From positions 1 to 64,000 of the forward strand of contig DASZUK010000033.1 in assembly GCA_035547695.1 (NCBI GenBank): a stretch of 64,000 nucleotides of DNA, in the 5' to 3' direction. The position numbers and the translations under genes were made by a program. The notes under the pieces were generated by a model. The model did no database searches, was not told where the DNA came from, and saw only the letters and a program-made list of their open reading frames with translations. This DNA comes from DASZUK01 sp035547695. GTDB taxonomy: Bacteria > Actinomycetota > Acidimicrobiia > Acidimicrobiales > RAAP-2. The first letter of the stretch is position 1; each line of letters begins with the position of its first letter. Below are positions 15,845-24,014 of the stretch, in pieces.

Positions 15845-16675
15845 CTAGGTGGCCGGCGGCCCGTCGACGCCCAGGAGCCGGGCGCCGCGCGCCACCAGTT
15901 CCTTTATCTCCGGATCGACGCCCCCGTCGCCGGCCTCGGCGGCGTTGGCGGTGACCACGTCCAGGAACCGCTGCGGGGCCAGCTCGATGAACACCCCCTC
16001 GGCCTCGGCGGTCAGCTCCCCGTTGTGGTAGATGCCGCCCCAGGCGAAGATCTTGCGGCCGTCGACGCCGGTCTGCCGGGCCACCAGGTCCAGGTCGGCC
16101 AGCAGCGGGGTGGGCCGGCGGTACCGGACGGTCAGGGTGCCGGTCATCCCGGCCCGGCCGGTCGGGATGTTGGCGGCCCCCAGCAGCTCGTCGAAGGTCT
16201 GGGCGACCACCCCGCCGTGCACGCAGGTGGGCGGCCCCTCGTAGGCGTACCCGAACCGGGCCCGGCCGCGCAGCTCCGGCCGGCCGTCCTCCCCCCGGAC
16301 CGTCCAGATGGCCACCGGCGACGCCAGCGGGTTGGCGTAGCCCACCACCGGGCTGGTCGGGAAGAAGTCCTGGGGGTGCCCGCGGTGGTCCGGCATCGTC
16401 CGGTGCCGCCGTCCCGGGCCGGCCGCCGCGGCCAGCCGGTCGGCCACCGCGGCCAGGTCGGCGGCCGCCCGGTCCAGGTCGGCGTCGTCGACGGCCCGGC
16501 CCACCAGCAGGTCGGCCAGTCGGCGCACCTCGGCCGCCGCCCGGTTCGCGGCCGAGCCGGCCGTGCTCTTAGGCCCGCCTGGGGCCCCACTGCCGTCTAC
16601 TCCGATGGCAGGCTCCTCCGATGCGTGGGGCCCCTGCCCCACGCCGGCCGTGCTCCTGGGTCCGGGGTCGGTCAC
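15845..16675 (-). CDS. PaaI-type hot-dog thioesterase with palindromic-element N-terminus
   Basis: 276 residues. The C-terminal 160 residues form a hot-dog thioesterase domain with PPTCVHGGVVAQTFDELLG, the HGG motif of acyl-CoA thioesterases. It presumably releases CoA from products of the adjoining beta-oxidation genes. Residues about 10-30 (AGVGQGPHASEEP) are coded by a palindromic repeat element also present in gatB, where it gives the same peptide. They are followed by a low-complexity Ala-rich stretch. The GTG at 16675 overlaps the hydratase stop as GTGA. A start after the element is possible but I see no good ribosome site for it. Confidence 0.75.
   Translation of the reverse strand: MTDPGPRSTAGVGQGPHASEEPAIGVDGSGAPGGPKSTAGSAANRAAAEVRRLADLLVGRAVDDADLDRAAADLAAVADRLAAAAGPGRRHRTMPDHRGHPQDFFPTSPVVGYANPLASPVAIWTVRGEDGRPELRGRARFGYAYEGPPTCVHGGVVAQTFDELLGAANIPTGRAGMTGTLTVRYRRPTPLLADLDLVARQTGVDGRKIFAWGGIYHNGELTAEAEGVFIELAPQRFLDVVTANAAEAGDGGVDPEIKELVARGARLLGVDGPPAT
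16577..16650 (-). repeat. Two-hairpin palindromic element, copy C (in coding sequence)
   Basis: On the minus strand it reads CGGCCG, hairpin P (GCGTGGGG / CCCCACGC, loop CAGGGG), CGGAGGA, then hairpin Q (GCCTG... / ...CAGGC). The Q loop is enlarged by a TGCC-GGCA secondary hairpin. It lies in frame within the first codons of the thioesterase gene. Confidence 0.8.
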
Positions 16676-17466
16676 CGCTTCTGGAAGTTGGGCTGCCGCT
16701 TCTCCGCGAAGGCCCTCGGGCCCTCCTTGGCGTCGTCGCTGGCGAACACCGGCCAGCCGATCTCCAGCTCGCGGGCCAGGCCGTCGATCTCGGACATGCC
16801 CTCGGTCTCCTGCACCGACCGCTTGATGGCCTCCACCGCCAGCGGGCCGTTGGCGTTGATGACCTCGGCCACCGCCAGGGCCTCCTGCAGGGCCTGGCCG
16901 TCGGGGACCACCCGGCCGATCAGGCCGATGCGCAGGGCCTCCTCCGCCGACACCTCCCGGGCGGTCAGCAGCAGGTCCATGGCCACGGTGTACGGGATCT
17001 GCCGGCGCAGCCGGACGGTGGACCCGCCCAGGGGGAACAGGCCACGGCGGGCCTCGAACACCCCGAACTTGGCCCCCTCGGCGGCCACCCGGATGTCGGT
17101 GGCCTGCAGGATCTCGGTCCCGCCGGCCACCGCCCAGCCCTCCACCGCGGCGATGAGGGGCTTGCGCAGTTGGTAGTGCCGCAGCAGCGCCTTCCAGTGC
17201 AGGTCGGGGTCGTCGGCCATGCGGTGCTGGTACTTCTCGGCGTCCGGGCCGCCCATGGCCTTCAGGTCCATCCCGGCGCAGAAGGTGCCGCCGGCCCCGG
17301 TGAGGATGGCGCTGCGGATGTCGTCGTTGCGGTCGATCTCCACCCAGGCGTCGGCCATGCCCACCAGCATGGGCAGGCTGAGGGCATTCTTGGCCTCCGG
17401 CCGGTTCATGGTGACGACGGCGGTGTGGCCGACGCGCTCGAAGGTGAGGTGCTCGGTGGAGGTCAC
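16672..17466 (-). CDS. Enoyl-CoA hydratase, EchA19-like
   Basis: 264 residues from the GTG at 17466, which overlaps the thiolase stop. This is a crotonase fold enzyme. The oxyanion-hole strands are GAGGTFCAGMDLKA and EGWAVAGGTEILQATDIRVA, with FGVFEARRGLFPLGGSTVRL following. The C-terminus DDAKEGPRAFAEKRQPNFQKR is nearly what I recall for M. tuberculosis EchA19, which hydrates a steroid side-chain enoyl-CoA in cholesterol catabolism. The operon (thiolase, hydratase, thioesterase, all 4-base overlaps) downstream of a KstR-like box supports this. General fatty acid beta-oxidation remains possible. Confidence 0.85.
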   Translation of the reverse strand: MTSTEHLTFERVGHTAVVTMNRPEAKNALSLPMLVGMADAWVEIDRNDDIRSAILTGAGGTFCAGMDLKAMGGPDAEKYQHRMADDPDLHWKALLRHYQLRKPLIAAVEGWAVAGGTEILQATDIRVAAEGAKFGVFEARRGLFPLGGSTVRLRRQIPYTVAMDLLLTAREVSAEEALRIGLIGRVVPDGQALQEALAVAEVINANGPLAVEAIKRSVQETEGMSEIDGLARELEIGWPVFASDDAKEGPRAFAEKRQPNFQKR

Positions 17467-18635
17467 AGCCGCTCGATGACGGTACCGGTGGCCAGGGCGC
17501 CGCCGCAGCACATGGAGATGAGGCCGACGCCGACGTCCCGGCGCTCCATCTCGTGCAGGATGGTGGTGATCAGCCGGCTGCCGGTGGCCCCGACCGGGTG
17601 GCCGAGGGCGATGGCGCCGCCGTTGACGTTGACCTTGTCCCAGTCCACCTGGTGGGCCCGGCCCCAACTGAGCACCACCGAGGCGAAGGCCTCGTTGACC
17701 TCGAACAGGTCGACGTCGCCGATGGTCATGCCGGCCTTCTTGAGCACCTTGGCGGTGGCGGCGATGGGGCCGTCCAGGTGGTAGTAGGGGTCCGACCCCA
17801 CCAGGGTCTGGGCCACGATGCGGGCCCGGGGCTTCAACCCTTCGGCCCTGGCCCGCTCCTCCGACATCCACAGCACCGCGGCGGCCCCGTCGGAGATCTG
17901 CGACGACGACCCCGCGGTGTGCCGGCCGTCGGGCACCACCGGCTTCAGCTTGGCCAGCCCCTCCGCGGTGGTGTCCCGGGGGCCCTGGTCCCTGGTGACC
18001 GCCAGCCGCTCCCCGGAGTGCTCCCCGCGGGGACCCTCCTCACCGACCACCGGGGCCTCGACCGGCACGATCTCCCGGGCGAACCGGTCCTCGGCCACCG
18101 CCACGGCCGCCTTCTGCTGGGACACCAGCCCCAGCCAGTCGGTGTCCTCCCGGCTGATCCCGTGCTTGTCCGCGATCCGCTCGGCGGCCAGGAACTGTGT
18201 GGGCATGTCGTACGGCAGGTCCTCCGGGATGGCCCTGCCGACCCCGGCGGCGGCGTTGGCCCCCAGCGGCACCCGGCTCATGGTCTCCACCCCGCAGCCG
18301 ATGCCGACGTCGATGGCGCCGGCGGCCACCAGGTTGGCCACGAAGTGGTTGGCCTGCTGCGACGATCCGCACTGGCAGTCCACCGTGGTGCCGGCCACCT
18401 CGTACGGCAGCCCCTGCAGCAGCCAGGCGGTCCGGGTGACGTTGAACCCCTGCTCCCCGGCCTGGGTGACCACGCCGCCGACCACCTGCTCCACCGACGC
18501 CGGGTCGATGCCGGCCCGCTTGACCAGCTCTGCCTGCACGGTGCCGAGCAGGTCGGGGGCACGCAGCCCGGACAGCCAGCCGTTGCGCTTCCCGATGGGC
18601 GTGCGCACCGCCTCCACGATTACCGGTTGGGCCAT
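17463..18635 (-). CDS. Acetyl-CoA acyltransferase (thiolase), FadA5-like
   Basis: 390 residues, full length for a thiolase. The nucleophilic Cys is in VDCQCGSSQQANHF (about Cys89), the His in GGAIALGHPVGATGSR, and the second Cys in MCCGGALATG. The opening VIVEAVRTPIGKRNGWLSGL, TQAGEQGFNVTRTAWL and the block HTAGSSSQISDGAAAVLWM track M. tuberculosis FadA5, the thiolase that shortens the cholesterol side chain. First gene of a three-gene operon with the EchA19-like hydratase and thioesterase. A perfect KstR-type palindrome lies 122 bases upstream of its ATG. Confidence 0.88.
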   Translation of the reverse strand: MAQPVIVEAVRTPIGKRNGWLSGLRAPDLLGTVQAELVKRAGIDPASVEQVVGGVVTQAGEQGFNVTRTAWLLQGLPYEVAGTTVDCQCGSSQQANHFVANLVAAGAIDVGIGCGVETMSRVPLGANAAAGVGRAIPEDLPYDMPTQFLAAERIADKHGISREDTDWLGLVSQQKAAVAVAEDRFAREIVPVEAPVVGEEGPRGEHSGERLAVTRDQGPRDTTAEGLAKLKPVVPDGRHTAGSSSQISDGAAAVLWMSEERARAEGLKPRARIVAQTLVGSDPYYHLDGPIAATAKVLKKAGMTIGDVDLFEVNEAFASVVLSWGRAHQVDWDKVNVNGGAIALGHPVGATGSRLITTILHEMERRDVGVGLISMCCGGALATGTVIERL

Positions 18636-18756
18636 CTGGCACCCCTTTCCCGCCCTGGCCGGGCCAGCAGGCGGCTGTGTCCGGTGGCGGCACCGGTCGG
18701 CGTCCGCCCCTCTGTCCGGAATCCGTCCGGAACCGATCCGTCCGGAACCCCATTTG

Positions 18757-18770
18757 TAGAACCTGTTCTA
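18757..18770. promoter_or_regulatory. Perfect KstR-type palindrome
   Basis: TAGAACCTGTTCTA fits the mycobacterial KstR consensus TnnAACnnGTTnnA at every fixed base and is palindromic except for its two central bases (CT). It lies upstream of the FadA5-like thiolase operon on the minus strand. Between it and the gene, TCCGGAA occurs three times (about 18715-18748). The 300-bp gap 18636-18935 otherwise holds only the efeU control region. Confidence 0.75.
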
Positions 18771-18859
18771 ACCGTACCACCGGCGGCGACGTGACGGTCG
18801 GGCCGCCCGGGCTCCCACCGCCCGGTCCTCCGGCGGCGCTGGGGGGGCCGGGGGCGACC

Positions 18860-18919
18860 TTGACATCCCGCGGCCTAAGGGCAAAGGTATGGATAGCCTT
18901 AAAAGTTAGGGTGACCGAA
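18860..18919 (+). promoter_or_regulatory. efeU promoter region with IdeR/DtxR-like box
   Basis: A consensus -35 TTGACA lies at 18860-18865, with a weak -10 about 17-18 bases on (AAAGGT at 18883). At 18906-18919, TTAGGGTGACCGAA resembles the iron-box dyad TTAGG...CCTAA bound by IdeR/DtxR and sits 16 bases before the efeU GTG. Iron repression of efeUOB would be expected biologically. Confidence 0.5.
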
Positions 18920-18935
18920 TATCCAAGGGAAGAGG

Positions 18936-19934
18936 GTGCTGCCGACTTTCGTCATCGGGCTCCGCGAGGGCATGGAGGCGGCCTTGATCGTCGGCATCGT
19001 GGCCGCCTTCCTCGGCCAGCAGGGCCGCCGGGACGCCCTGCGCCAGGTGTGGATCGGGGTGGCCGTCGCCGTGGCCATCTGCATCGCCATCGGGGTCACC
19101 CTGCAGGTCATCTCCCAGGACCTCCCCCAGCGCCAGCAGGAGGGGCTGGAGACCGTGGTGGGGGCCATCGCCGTGGTCATGGTCACCTACATGGTGCTGT
19201 GGATGCGCCGGCACTCCCGGGACCTGAAGAAGGACCTGGAGTCGGCGGCCGGTTCGGCCCTGGCCCAGGGCTCGGCCAAGGCCCTGGTGGTCATGGCCTT
19301 CCTGGCGGTGCTGCGGGAGGGGTTCGAGACGGTGGTGTTCCTGCTGGCCACCTTCCACGCCAGCGGCAACGCCACCGCCAGTTGGGTGGGCGCCCTGCTG
19401 GGCATCCTGCTGGCCGTCGTCCTCGGCTACGGCATCTACAAGGGCGGCGTCCGCATCAACCTGTCCCGGTTCTTCCGGATCACCGGCATCGTCCTGGTGG
19501 TGATCGCCGCCGGGCTGGTGATGACGGCGTTCCACACCGCCAACGAGGCCGGCTGGATCAACGTCGGCCAGACACAGGCGGTGAACCTGTCCTGGCTGGT
19601 CCGAACAGGCACCCCGCTGTCGTCGTTCGTCACCGGGGTGTTCGGCATCCAGCCGTACCCGACCTGGATCGAGGCCGTCGCCTGGCTGGCCTACCTGGTG
19701 CCGATGCTCACCATCATGCTGTGGCCGCAGCGCCGCCCGGCCGGTCGGCCGGCTGGTGAGGTCGAGGGCGATGCGGAGGCCGGGGCGGGCGGCGGCATCC
19801 GGGCCGAGGTGGCCGCCGAGCTGGCGACCGAGCTGGCTACCGAGGGGGCGGCACAGGCGATCTCTGCACATCACGGAGAACCATTACCGACACGACAAGG
19901 AGCGACCCACGGTGGCACCAGCCCAGCCCGATGA
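18936..19934 (+). CDS. efeU: Iron permease EfeU (FTR1 family)
   Basis: 332 residues with about seven membrane helices. It carries the two REGxE iron-binding motifs of FTR1 permeases: LREGMEAAL near residues 9-17 and LREGFETVVF near 125-134. EfeU moves iron across the membrane in the EfeUOB system. The GTG start is preceded by AAGGGAAGAGG. The C-terminal 60 residues are an Ala/Glu-rich cytoplasmic tail that overlaps the efeO start by 23 bases, implying translational coupling. First gene of efeU-efeO-efeB. Confidence 0.92.
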   Translation: MLPTFVIGLREGMEAALIVGIVAAFLGQQGRRDALRQVWIGVAVAVAICIAIGVTLQVISQDLPQRQQEGLETVVGAIAVVMVTYMVLWMRRHSRDLKKDLESAAGSALAQGSAKALVVMAFLAVLREGFETVVFLLATFHASGNATASWVGALLGILLAVVLGYGIYKGGVRINLSRFFRITGIVLVVIAAGLVMTAFHTANEAGWINVGQTQAVNLSWLVRTGTPLSSFVTGVFGIQPYPTWIEAVAWLAYLVPMLTIMLWPQRRPAGRPAGEVEGDAEAGAGGGIRAEVAAELATELATEGAAQAISAHHGEPLPTRQGATHGGTSPAR

Positions 19935-21123
19935 CCCGAGACACCGACGCCCGGCCCGGAGGCCGGACGGTGCGCCGAGGCGGAGGGGTTGGGCCCGTTG
20001 GCCCGTGGCGCTGACGGTGGCCGGTGCGCTGGCCATTCCGGCCACCGCCGTCGTGGCCGCACCGGCGGGGGCCAAGACAACCACGGTCAACATCGCCCTG
20101 ACCCCGCAGGGCTGCGCCCCCAAGCCGGCCAAGGTGGCCACCGGGCAGGTGCAGTTCAACGTCAAGAACAAGAACGCCGGGTCGGTGTCCGAGGCGGAGC
20201 TGCGGTCCGGGGACATGGCCCACATCCTGGGAGAGCAGGAGAACCTGACCCCGGGGCTGTCCGGCGGGTTCGCCCTGGTGGTGCAGCCCGGCAAGTACGT
20301 CATCTACTGCCCCGGCGCGTCCAGGGACCACGCCACGTTCACGGTGACCGGCAAGTCGAAGGCCAAGAACTGGAAGGCCAACTCGGTGCTGTCCAGCGCC
20401 GTGTCCCAGTACGCCGCCTACGTCAACCAGAACGCGGCCACACTGGTCAGCTCGACCCAGGCCATGTGCGCGGCCATCGACGCCGGCAACCAGACGCTGG
20501 CCGAGCAGCTCTACGCCAAGGCCCGGGTGTACTACGAGCGCATCGAGCCGGTGGCCGAGGTGTGGGGGACCCTGGACGCCGAGATCGACGCCCGGGCCAA
20601 CGACGTGGCCAAGCCGTCCGACTTCAAGGGGTTCCACAAGCTGGAGGAGCTGATGTGGAGCACAAACACCCTGGACGGCGCCTCGGCGTACTGCACAGAG
20701 CTGGTCAAGAACGAGCAGGACCTGGCCCAGCTCGTGACCACCGCCTCCTACGACCCGGTCACCATGGCCAGCGGGGCCACCGACCTGATCAACGAGGCCG
20801 CCACCTCCAAGATCACCGGCGAGGAGGAGCGGTACTCCAACACGGACCTGCCCGTCTTCCAGGCCAACGTGGACGGGGCCATGGAGGTGTTCAACCTGCT
20901 GAAGCCGTACCTGCAGAAGGTGAACCCGGCCCTGGTGTCCAAGATCCAGCAGCGGTACCAGAAGGTGGAGAGCTCCATCGCCAAGTACAAGGCCACACCG
21001 GGCTACGACACAACCGGCTACGTGGAGTACTCCACGGTGCTCACACCGCAGCGTCGGCAACTATCGGCCCAGGTGCAGGCCTTCGCGGAGGCCCTGTCCA
21101 AGATGTCCGGCCAGGTGTCGTGA
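19912..21123 (+). CDS. efeO: Iron uptake protein EfeO (cupredoxin plus M75 domain)
   Basis: 403 residues from the GTG at 19912, which has AAGGAG ahead of it. A basic, Tat-like n-region (RRPDGAPRRRGWARWP) and hydrophobic core to AGA form a signal peptide. A cupredoxin-like domain follows (ALTPQGCAPKPAKV...KYVIYCPG). The M75 peptidase-like domain contains the HxxE motif in GFHKLEELMW, thought to bind metal. EfeO receives or oxidises iron outside the membrane and hands it to EfeU. The gene lies inside the efeUOB operon. ACA codons are frequent in the exported part. Confidence 0.9.
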   Translation: MAPAQPDDPRHRRPARRPDGAPRRRGWARWPVALTVAGALAIPATAVVAAPAGAKTTTVNIALTPQGCAPKPAKVATGQVQFNVKNKNAGSVSEAELRSGDMAHILGEQENLTPGLSGGFALVVQPGKYVIYCPGASRDHATFTVTGKSKAKNWKANSVLSSAVSQYAAYVNQNAATLVSSTQAMCAAIDAGNQTLAEQLYAKARVYYERIEPVAEVWGTLDAEIDARANDVAKPSDFKGFHKLEELMWSTNTLDGASAYCTELVKNEQDLAQLVTTASYDPVTMASGATDLINEAATSKITGEEERYSNTDLPVFQANVDGAMEVFNLLKPYLQKVNPALVSKIQQRYQKVESSIAKYKATPGYDTTGYVEYSTVLTPQRRQLSAQVQAFAEALSKMSGQVS

Positions 21124-21155
21124 GCCGACGGGGCCCGAGGACCGTAGAGGAGGAG

Positions 21156-22481
21156 ATGACCGGGGAAGGGGGTTGCCCCTTCCCCGGTCACATCTCCCGC
21201 CGCCGGCTGCTCGGCGGCCTCGGCCTGGCCGGCGCCGGCGTGGCCCTGGGGGCGGGGGGCGTGGCCCTGGGGGCCGGCGGCATGGCGGGCAGCATGGCCC
21301 TGGCCGGGGCCGCCGGGGCGGCCACAGCGGCCGACGGTGGGGTGACCGGATCGGGCGGCGCAGGCGCCAACCGGATGTACCCGTTCTACGACGACCACCA
21401 GGCCGGCATCGTCACCCCGGCCCAGGACCGGCTGGCGTTCGCTGCCATGAACGTGCTGCCGGGGACCACCCGCAGTGACGTGCGGACGCTGCTGCGGGAC
21501 TGGACGGTCGCCGCCGAGCGGATGACCAGGGGGAAGCTGGTCGGAGAGGACACCGACCTCAACGACCCCCCCCTCGACACCGGCGAGGCCATCGGCTCCC
21601 CGGTGGGCGGGCTGACCGTCACCATCGGGTACGGCCCCTCCCTCTTCGACGACCGGTTCGGGCTGGCCAAGAAGAAGCCATCCCTGCTGGTGGACCTGCC
21701 GCCGCTGCCCAACGAGAACCTGAACCCCACATACACCGGAGGAGACCTCTGCATCCAGGCCTGCTCCGACGATCCCCTGGTGGCCTTCCACGCCGTCCGG
21801 AACCTGGCCCGCCTCGGCCTCGGGGTGGTCGACTACAACTGGATGGAGCTCGGGTTCGGCCGCACGTCCACCACCAGCACCACCGAGGCCACGCCGCGGA
21901 ACCTCCTCGGCTTCAAGGACGGCACCCGCAACATCAAGGCCCAGCAGACCGACCTGCTCGACAAGTACGTGTGGGTGGGCGACGAGACCGACCAGGACTG
22001 GCTGAAGGGTGGCAGCTACCTGGTGGCCCGGCGCATCCAGATCTTCATCGAGAACTGGGACCGCGACTACCTGGGTGACCAGCAGAACGTCATCGGCCGG
22101 GCCAAGGTCACCGGCGCCCCCCTCACCGGCGGGGGCGAATTCACCACCCCCAAGTTCAAGGAGAAAAACGACCAGGGCGAGCTGGTCATCCCGGCCAACG
22201 CCCACATCCGGCTGGCCAGCCACGAGGAGAACGACGGCATCAGGATCCTGCGCCGCGGGTACTCGTTCACCGACGGCATCGACCCGGTCCGGGGCACCCT
22301 GATGGGCGGGCTGTTCTTCATCGCCTTCGCGAAGCGGCCGCAGCAGTTCATCGCCCTGCAGCAGAAGCTGGGCACCGGTGACGCCCTGAACGAGTACATC
22401 CAGCACATCGGCAGCGGCCTGTTCGCCGTCCAGGGCGGCCTGCGCCGCGGCCAGCACTGGGGGGACGGCCTGTTCGCCTGA
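21156..22481 (+). CDS. efeB: Deferrochelatase / DyP-type peroxidase EfeB
   Basis: 441 residues. The N-terminus has a twin-arginine signal, SRRRLLGGLGLAGAG, so the heme protein is exported folded. The DyP signature LLGFKDGTRN contains the distal Asp; a proximal His candidate is in HIRLASHEEND. EfeB oxidises or strips iron in the EfeUOB system. ATG at 21156 follows GTAGAGGAGG; an upstream in-frame GTG at 21120 is an alternative start. Codons 1-12 form a 15-bp perfect hairpin that encloses the start codon. Confidence 0.9.
   Translation: MTGEGGCPFPGHISRRRLLGGLGLAGAGVALGAGGVALGAGGMAGSMALAGAAGAATAADGGVTGSGGAGANRMYPFYDDHQAGIVTPAQDRLAFAAMNVLPGTTRSDVRTLLRDWTVAAERMTRGKLVGEDTDLNDPPLDTGEAIGSPVGGLTVTIGYGPSLFDDRFGLAKKKPSLLVDLPPLPNENLNPTYTGGDLCIQACSDDPLVAFHAVRNLARLGLGVVDYNWMELGFGRTSTTSTTEATPRNLLGFKDGTRNIKAQQTDLLDKYVWVGDETDQDWLKGGSYLVARRIQIFIENWDRDYLGDQQNVIGRAKVTGAPLTGGGEFTTPKFKEKNDQGELVIPANAHIRLASHEENDGIRILRRGYSFTDGIDPVRGTLMGGLFFIAFAKRPQQFIALQQKLGTGDALNEYIQHIGSGLFAVQGGLRRGQHWGDGLFA
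21157..21190 (+). other. 15-bp hairpin over the efeB start codon
   Basis: TGACCGGGGAAGGGG (21157-21171) pairs perfectly with 21176-21190 across the loop GTTG. The stem begins at the second base of the ATG. In mRNA it would bury the start codon and place the ribosome site at its foot, a layout that usually lowers or controls translation. Confidence 0.75.
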
Positions 22482-22494
22482 CCGGGTCGGCTTC

Positions 22495-22520
22495 GCCGGG
22501 CCGGGCCGGCCCGGCCCGGC
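22495..22520. terminator. 26-bp GC palindrome between efeB and a convergent hydrolase
   Basis: A perfect 26-bp self-complementary stretch (GCCGGGCCGGGCC and its complement, no spacer) sits in the 50-bp gap between convergent genes. A bidirectional terminator is likely; there is no T-run. Confidence 0.6.
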
Positions 22521-22531
22521 AGGCAGGTGGG

Positions 22532-23389
22532 TCAGGTGCCGGCCAGGTGCTCCAGCAGCAGCCGGGTGAGGTCCGGGGCACCCTCTTCGGGGACCCAGTG
22601 GCTGACGCCGTCGAGGATCTCGAACCGGTACGGCCCGGTGACCCAGTCCACGGTGGTCTCCGCCGCCCGGCGGCCCAGGGCGGGGTCGTCGGTGGACCAC
22701 ACGTACAGGGTGGGCACCGCCACCGGCCCGACGTCGCCGATGGCCCCCATGGCCCGGTACCAGTTCAGCGCCCCGGTCAGGGCGCCGGGCTGGGTGAGGA
22801 CGGCCACGTACTCGTCGGTCTGCTCCACCGGCAGCCCGGTACTGGCGAACAGCTCCCGCAGGCCGGACCCGGAGCCGTCATCGCCGAGCAGTTGCCGCTC
22901 GGGCTCGTCGGGCTGCTGGAAGAACGCGAGGTAGGCCATCCGGTCGGCCTGGCCGTCCTCCCCGTTGGCGATCACCGCCCCCAGTGCGGCGGGGTGGGGG
23001 GTGGACACCGCGGCCAGGCTGCGCACCCGGTCGGGGTGCCGCGCCGCGGTCACCCAGGCCACCATGCCGCCCCAGTCGTGGCCGACCAGGTCGAAGGTGT
23101 CGGCGCCGACCGCGTCGGCCAGCCCCAGCACGTCGTCGACCAGGTGGGGCATGCCGTACTGCTCCACCGCCGCCGGCCGGGCCCCGGCCGCGTACCCCCG
23201 CTGGTCCGGGGCCACCGCCCGGTAGCCGGCGGCGGCCAGGGCGGGGAGGACGGCCCGCCAGGACCAGGACGACTGCGGGAACCCGTGCAGCAGCAGCACC
23301 GGCCGGCCGCCGGCCGGGCCGGCCACCCGGGCCGTGAACGTCAGCCCGTTGGCCTCGATCTCCACCCGGTCGATCGGCTCCGATGCCAC
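22532..23389 (-). CDS. Alpha/beta hydrolase, epoxide hydrolase/dehalogenase-like
   Basis: 285 residues from the GTG at 23389, preceded by AAGGGGGAAG. Motifs are LLHGFPQSSWSW (oxyanion hole), DLVGHDWGGMVAW with an Asp nucleophile, WSTDDPALG for the acid, and GVSHWVPEEGAP for the His. The Asp nucleophile and HGFPQ place it with epoxide hydrolase-like enzymes, as for the gene at 4249, but the two are distinct. It lies downstream of a conserved hypothetical gene on the same strand and converges on efeB. Substrate unknown. Confidence 0.82.
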   Translation of the reverse strand: MASEPIDRVEIEANGLTFTARVAGPAGGRPVLLLHGFPQSSWSWRAVLPALAAAGYRAVAPDQRGYAAGARPAAVEQYGMPHLVDDVLGLADAVGADTFDLVGHDWGGMVAWVTAARHPDRVRSLAAVSTPHPAALGAVIANGEDGQADRMAYLAFFQQPDEPERQLLGDDGSGSGLRELFASTGLPVEQTDEYVAVLTQPGALTGALNWYRAMGAIGDVGPVAVPTLYVWSTDDPALGRRAAETTVDWVTGPYRFEILDGVSHWVPEEGAPDLTRLLLEHLAGT

Positions 23390-23469
23390 CGCTTCCCCCT
23401 TCGGCCACGTACCCTCGTGCTCCGGCGCCGGCGGCCTCGCCCCCGGACGGTCCGGCCCGGCCGGTCGGC

Positions 23470-24003
23470 TCAGGCCGGCTGCGGCTCCCCGGCTCCGGCC
23501 AACTCGGCCCAGCCACCGGCGGCCACCGCGTCGGCCACCTGGTCGGGGGTCAGCCGCAGGGTGGCCTCCGGCACCCGGTCCACCAGGGCCCGCTGCACGA
23601 AGTAGTCGTGGGACACCGACTGGAAGGCCCGCCGCCGGTCCTCCACCAGGTCGGCCGGGGCGGCGCCCAGGAACCCCCACAGGTTGAGGGCGGCCCTGAC
23701 GTCGTGGACGCTGGGCGCCCGGCCGAACAGGGCCGAGCGCCGGGAGGCCAGCAGGGCCACCCCGACCACCACGTCGTCGGCGTGCTCCCCGGCGGCCAAC
23801 TGCAGCCGGTCCTCGAACCGCCGGGCCAGCCGCAGGGCGAACCCCTGGTCCGGACCGGGGGTGCCCATGGTGGGGCCGGCCGGCTGGACCGGCACCCGCA
23901 GCTCCGCCGGCCGGTCGGCGGTCCACCGGCCGGGCACCTCTAGGCGGAGGGACGGCCGGACCTGGTCGGCCTCGGTGATCGGGACGAAGCTGGGCTGGGT
24001 CAT
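23470..24003 (-). CDS. Conserved hypothetical protein
   Basis: 177 residues from the ATG at 24003, which lies 12 bases after the cimA stop, so it is probably the last co-transcribed gene of leuB-ilvE-cimA. It is soluble and largely helical in its second half (FALRLARRFEDRLQLAAGEHADDVVVGVALLASRR). It has conserved-looking motifs HDVRAALNLWGFLG and SHDYFVQRALVDRVPEATLRL. I recognise the type from actinobacterial genomes but not a function. Confidence 0.7.
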   Translation of the reverse strand: MTQPSFVPITEADQVRPSLRLEVPGRWTADRPAELRVPVQPAGPTMGTPGPDQGFALRLARRFEDRLQLAAGEHADDVVVGVALLASRRSALFGRAPSVHDVRAALNLWGFLGAAPADLVEDRRRAFQSVSHDYFVQRALVDRVPEATLRLTPDQVADAVAAGGWAELAGAGEPQPA

Positions 24004-24014
24004 CGCCGCCGAGG

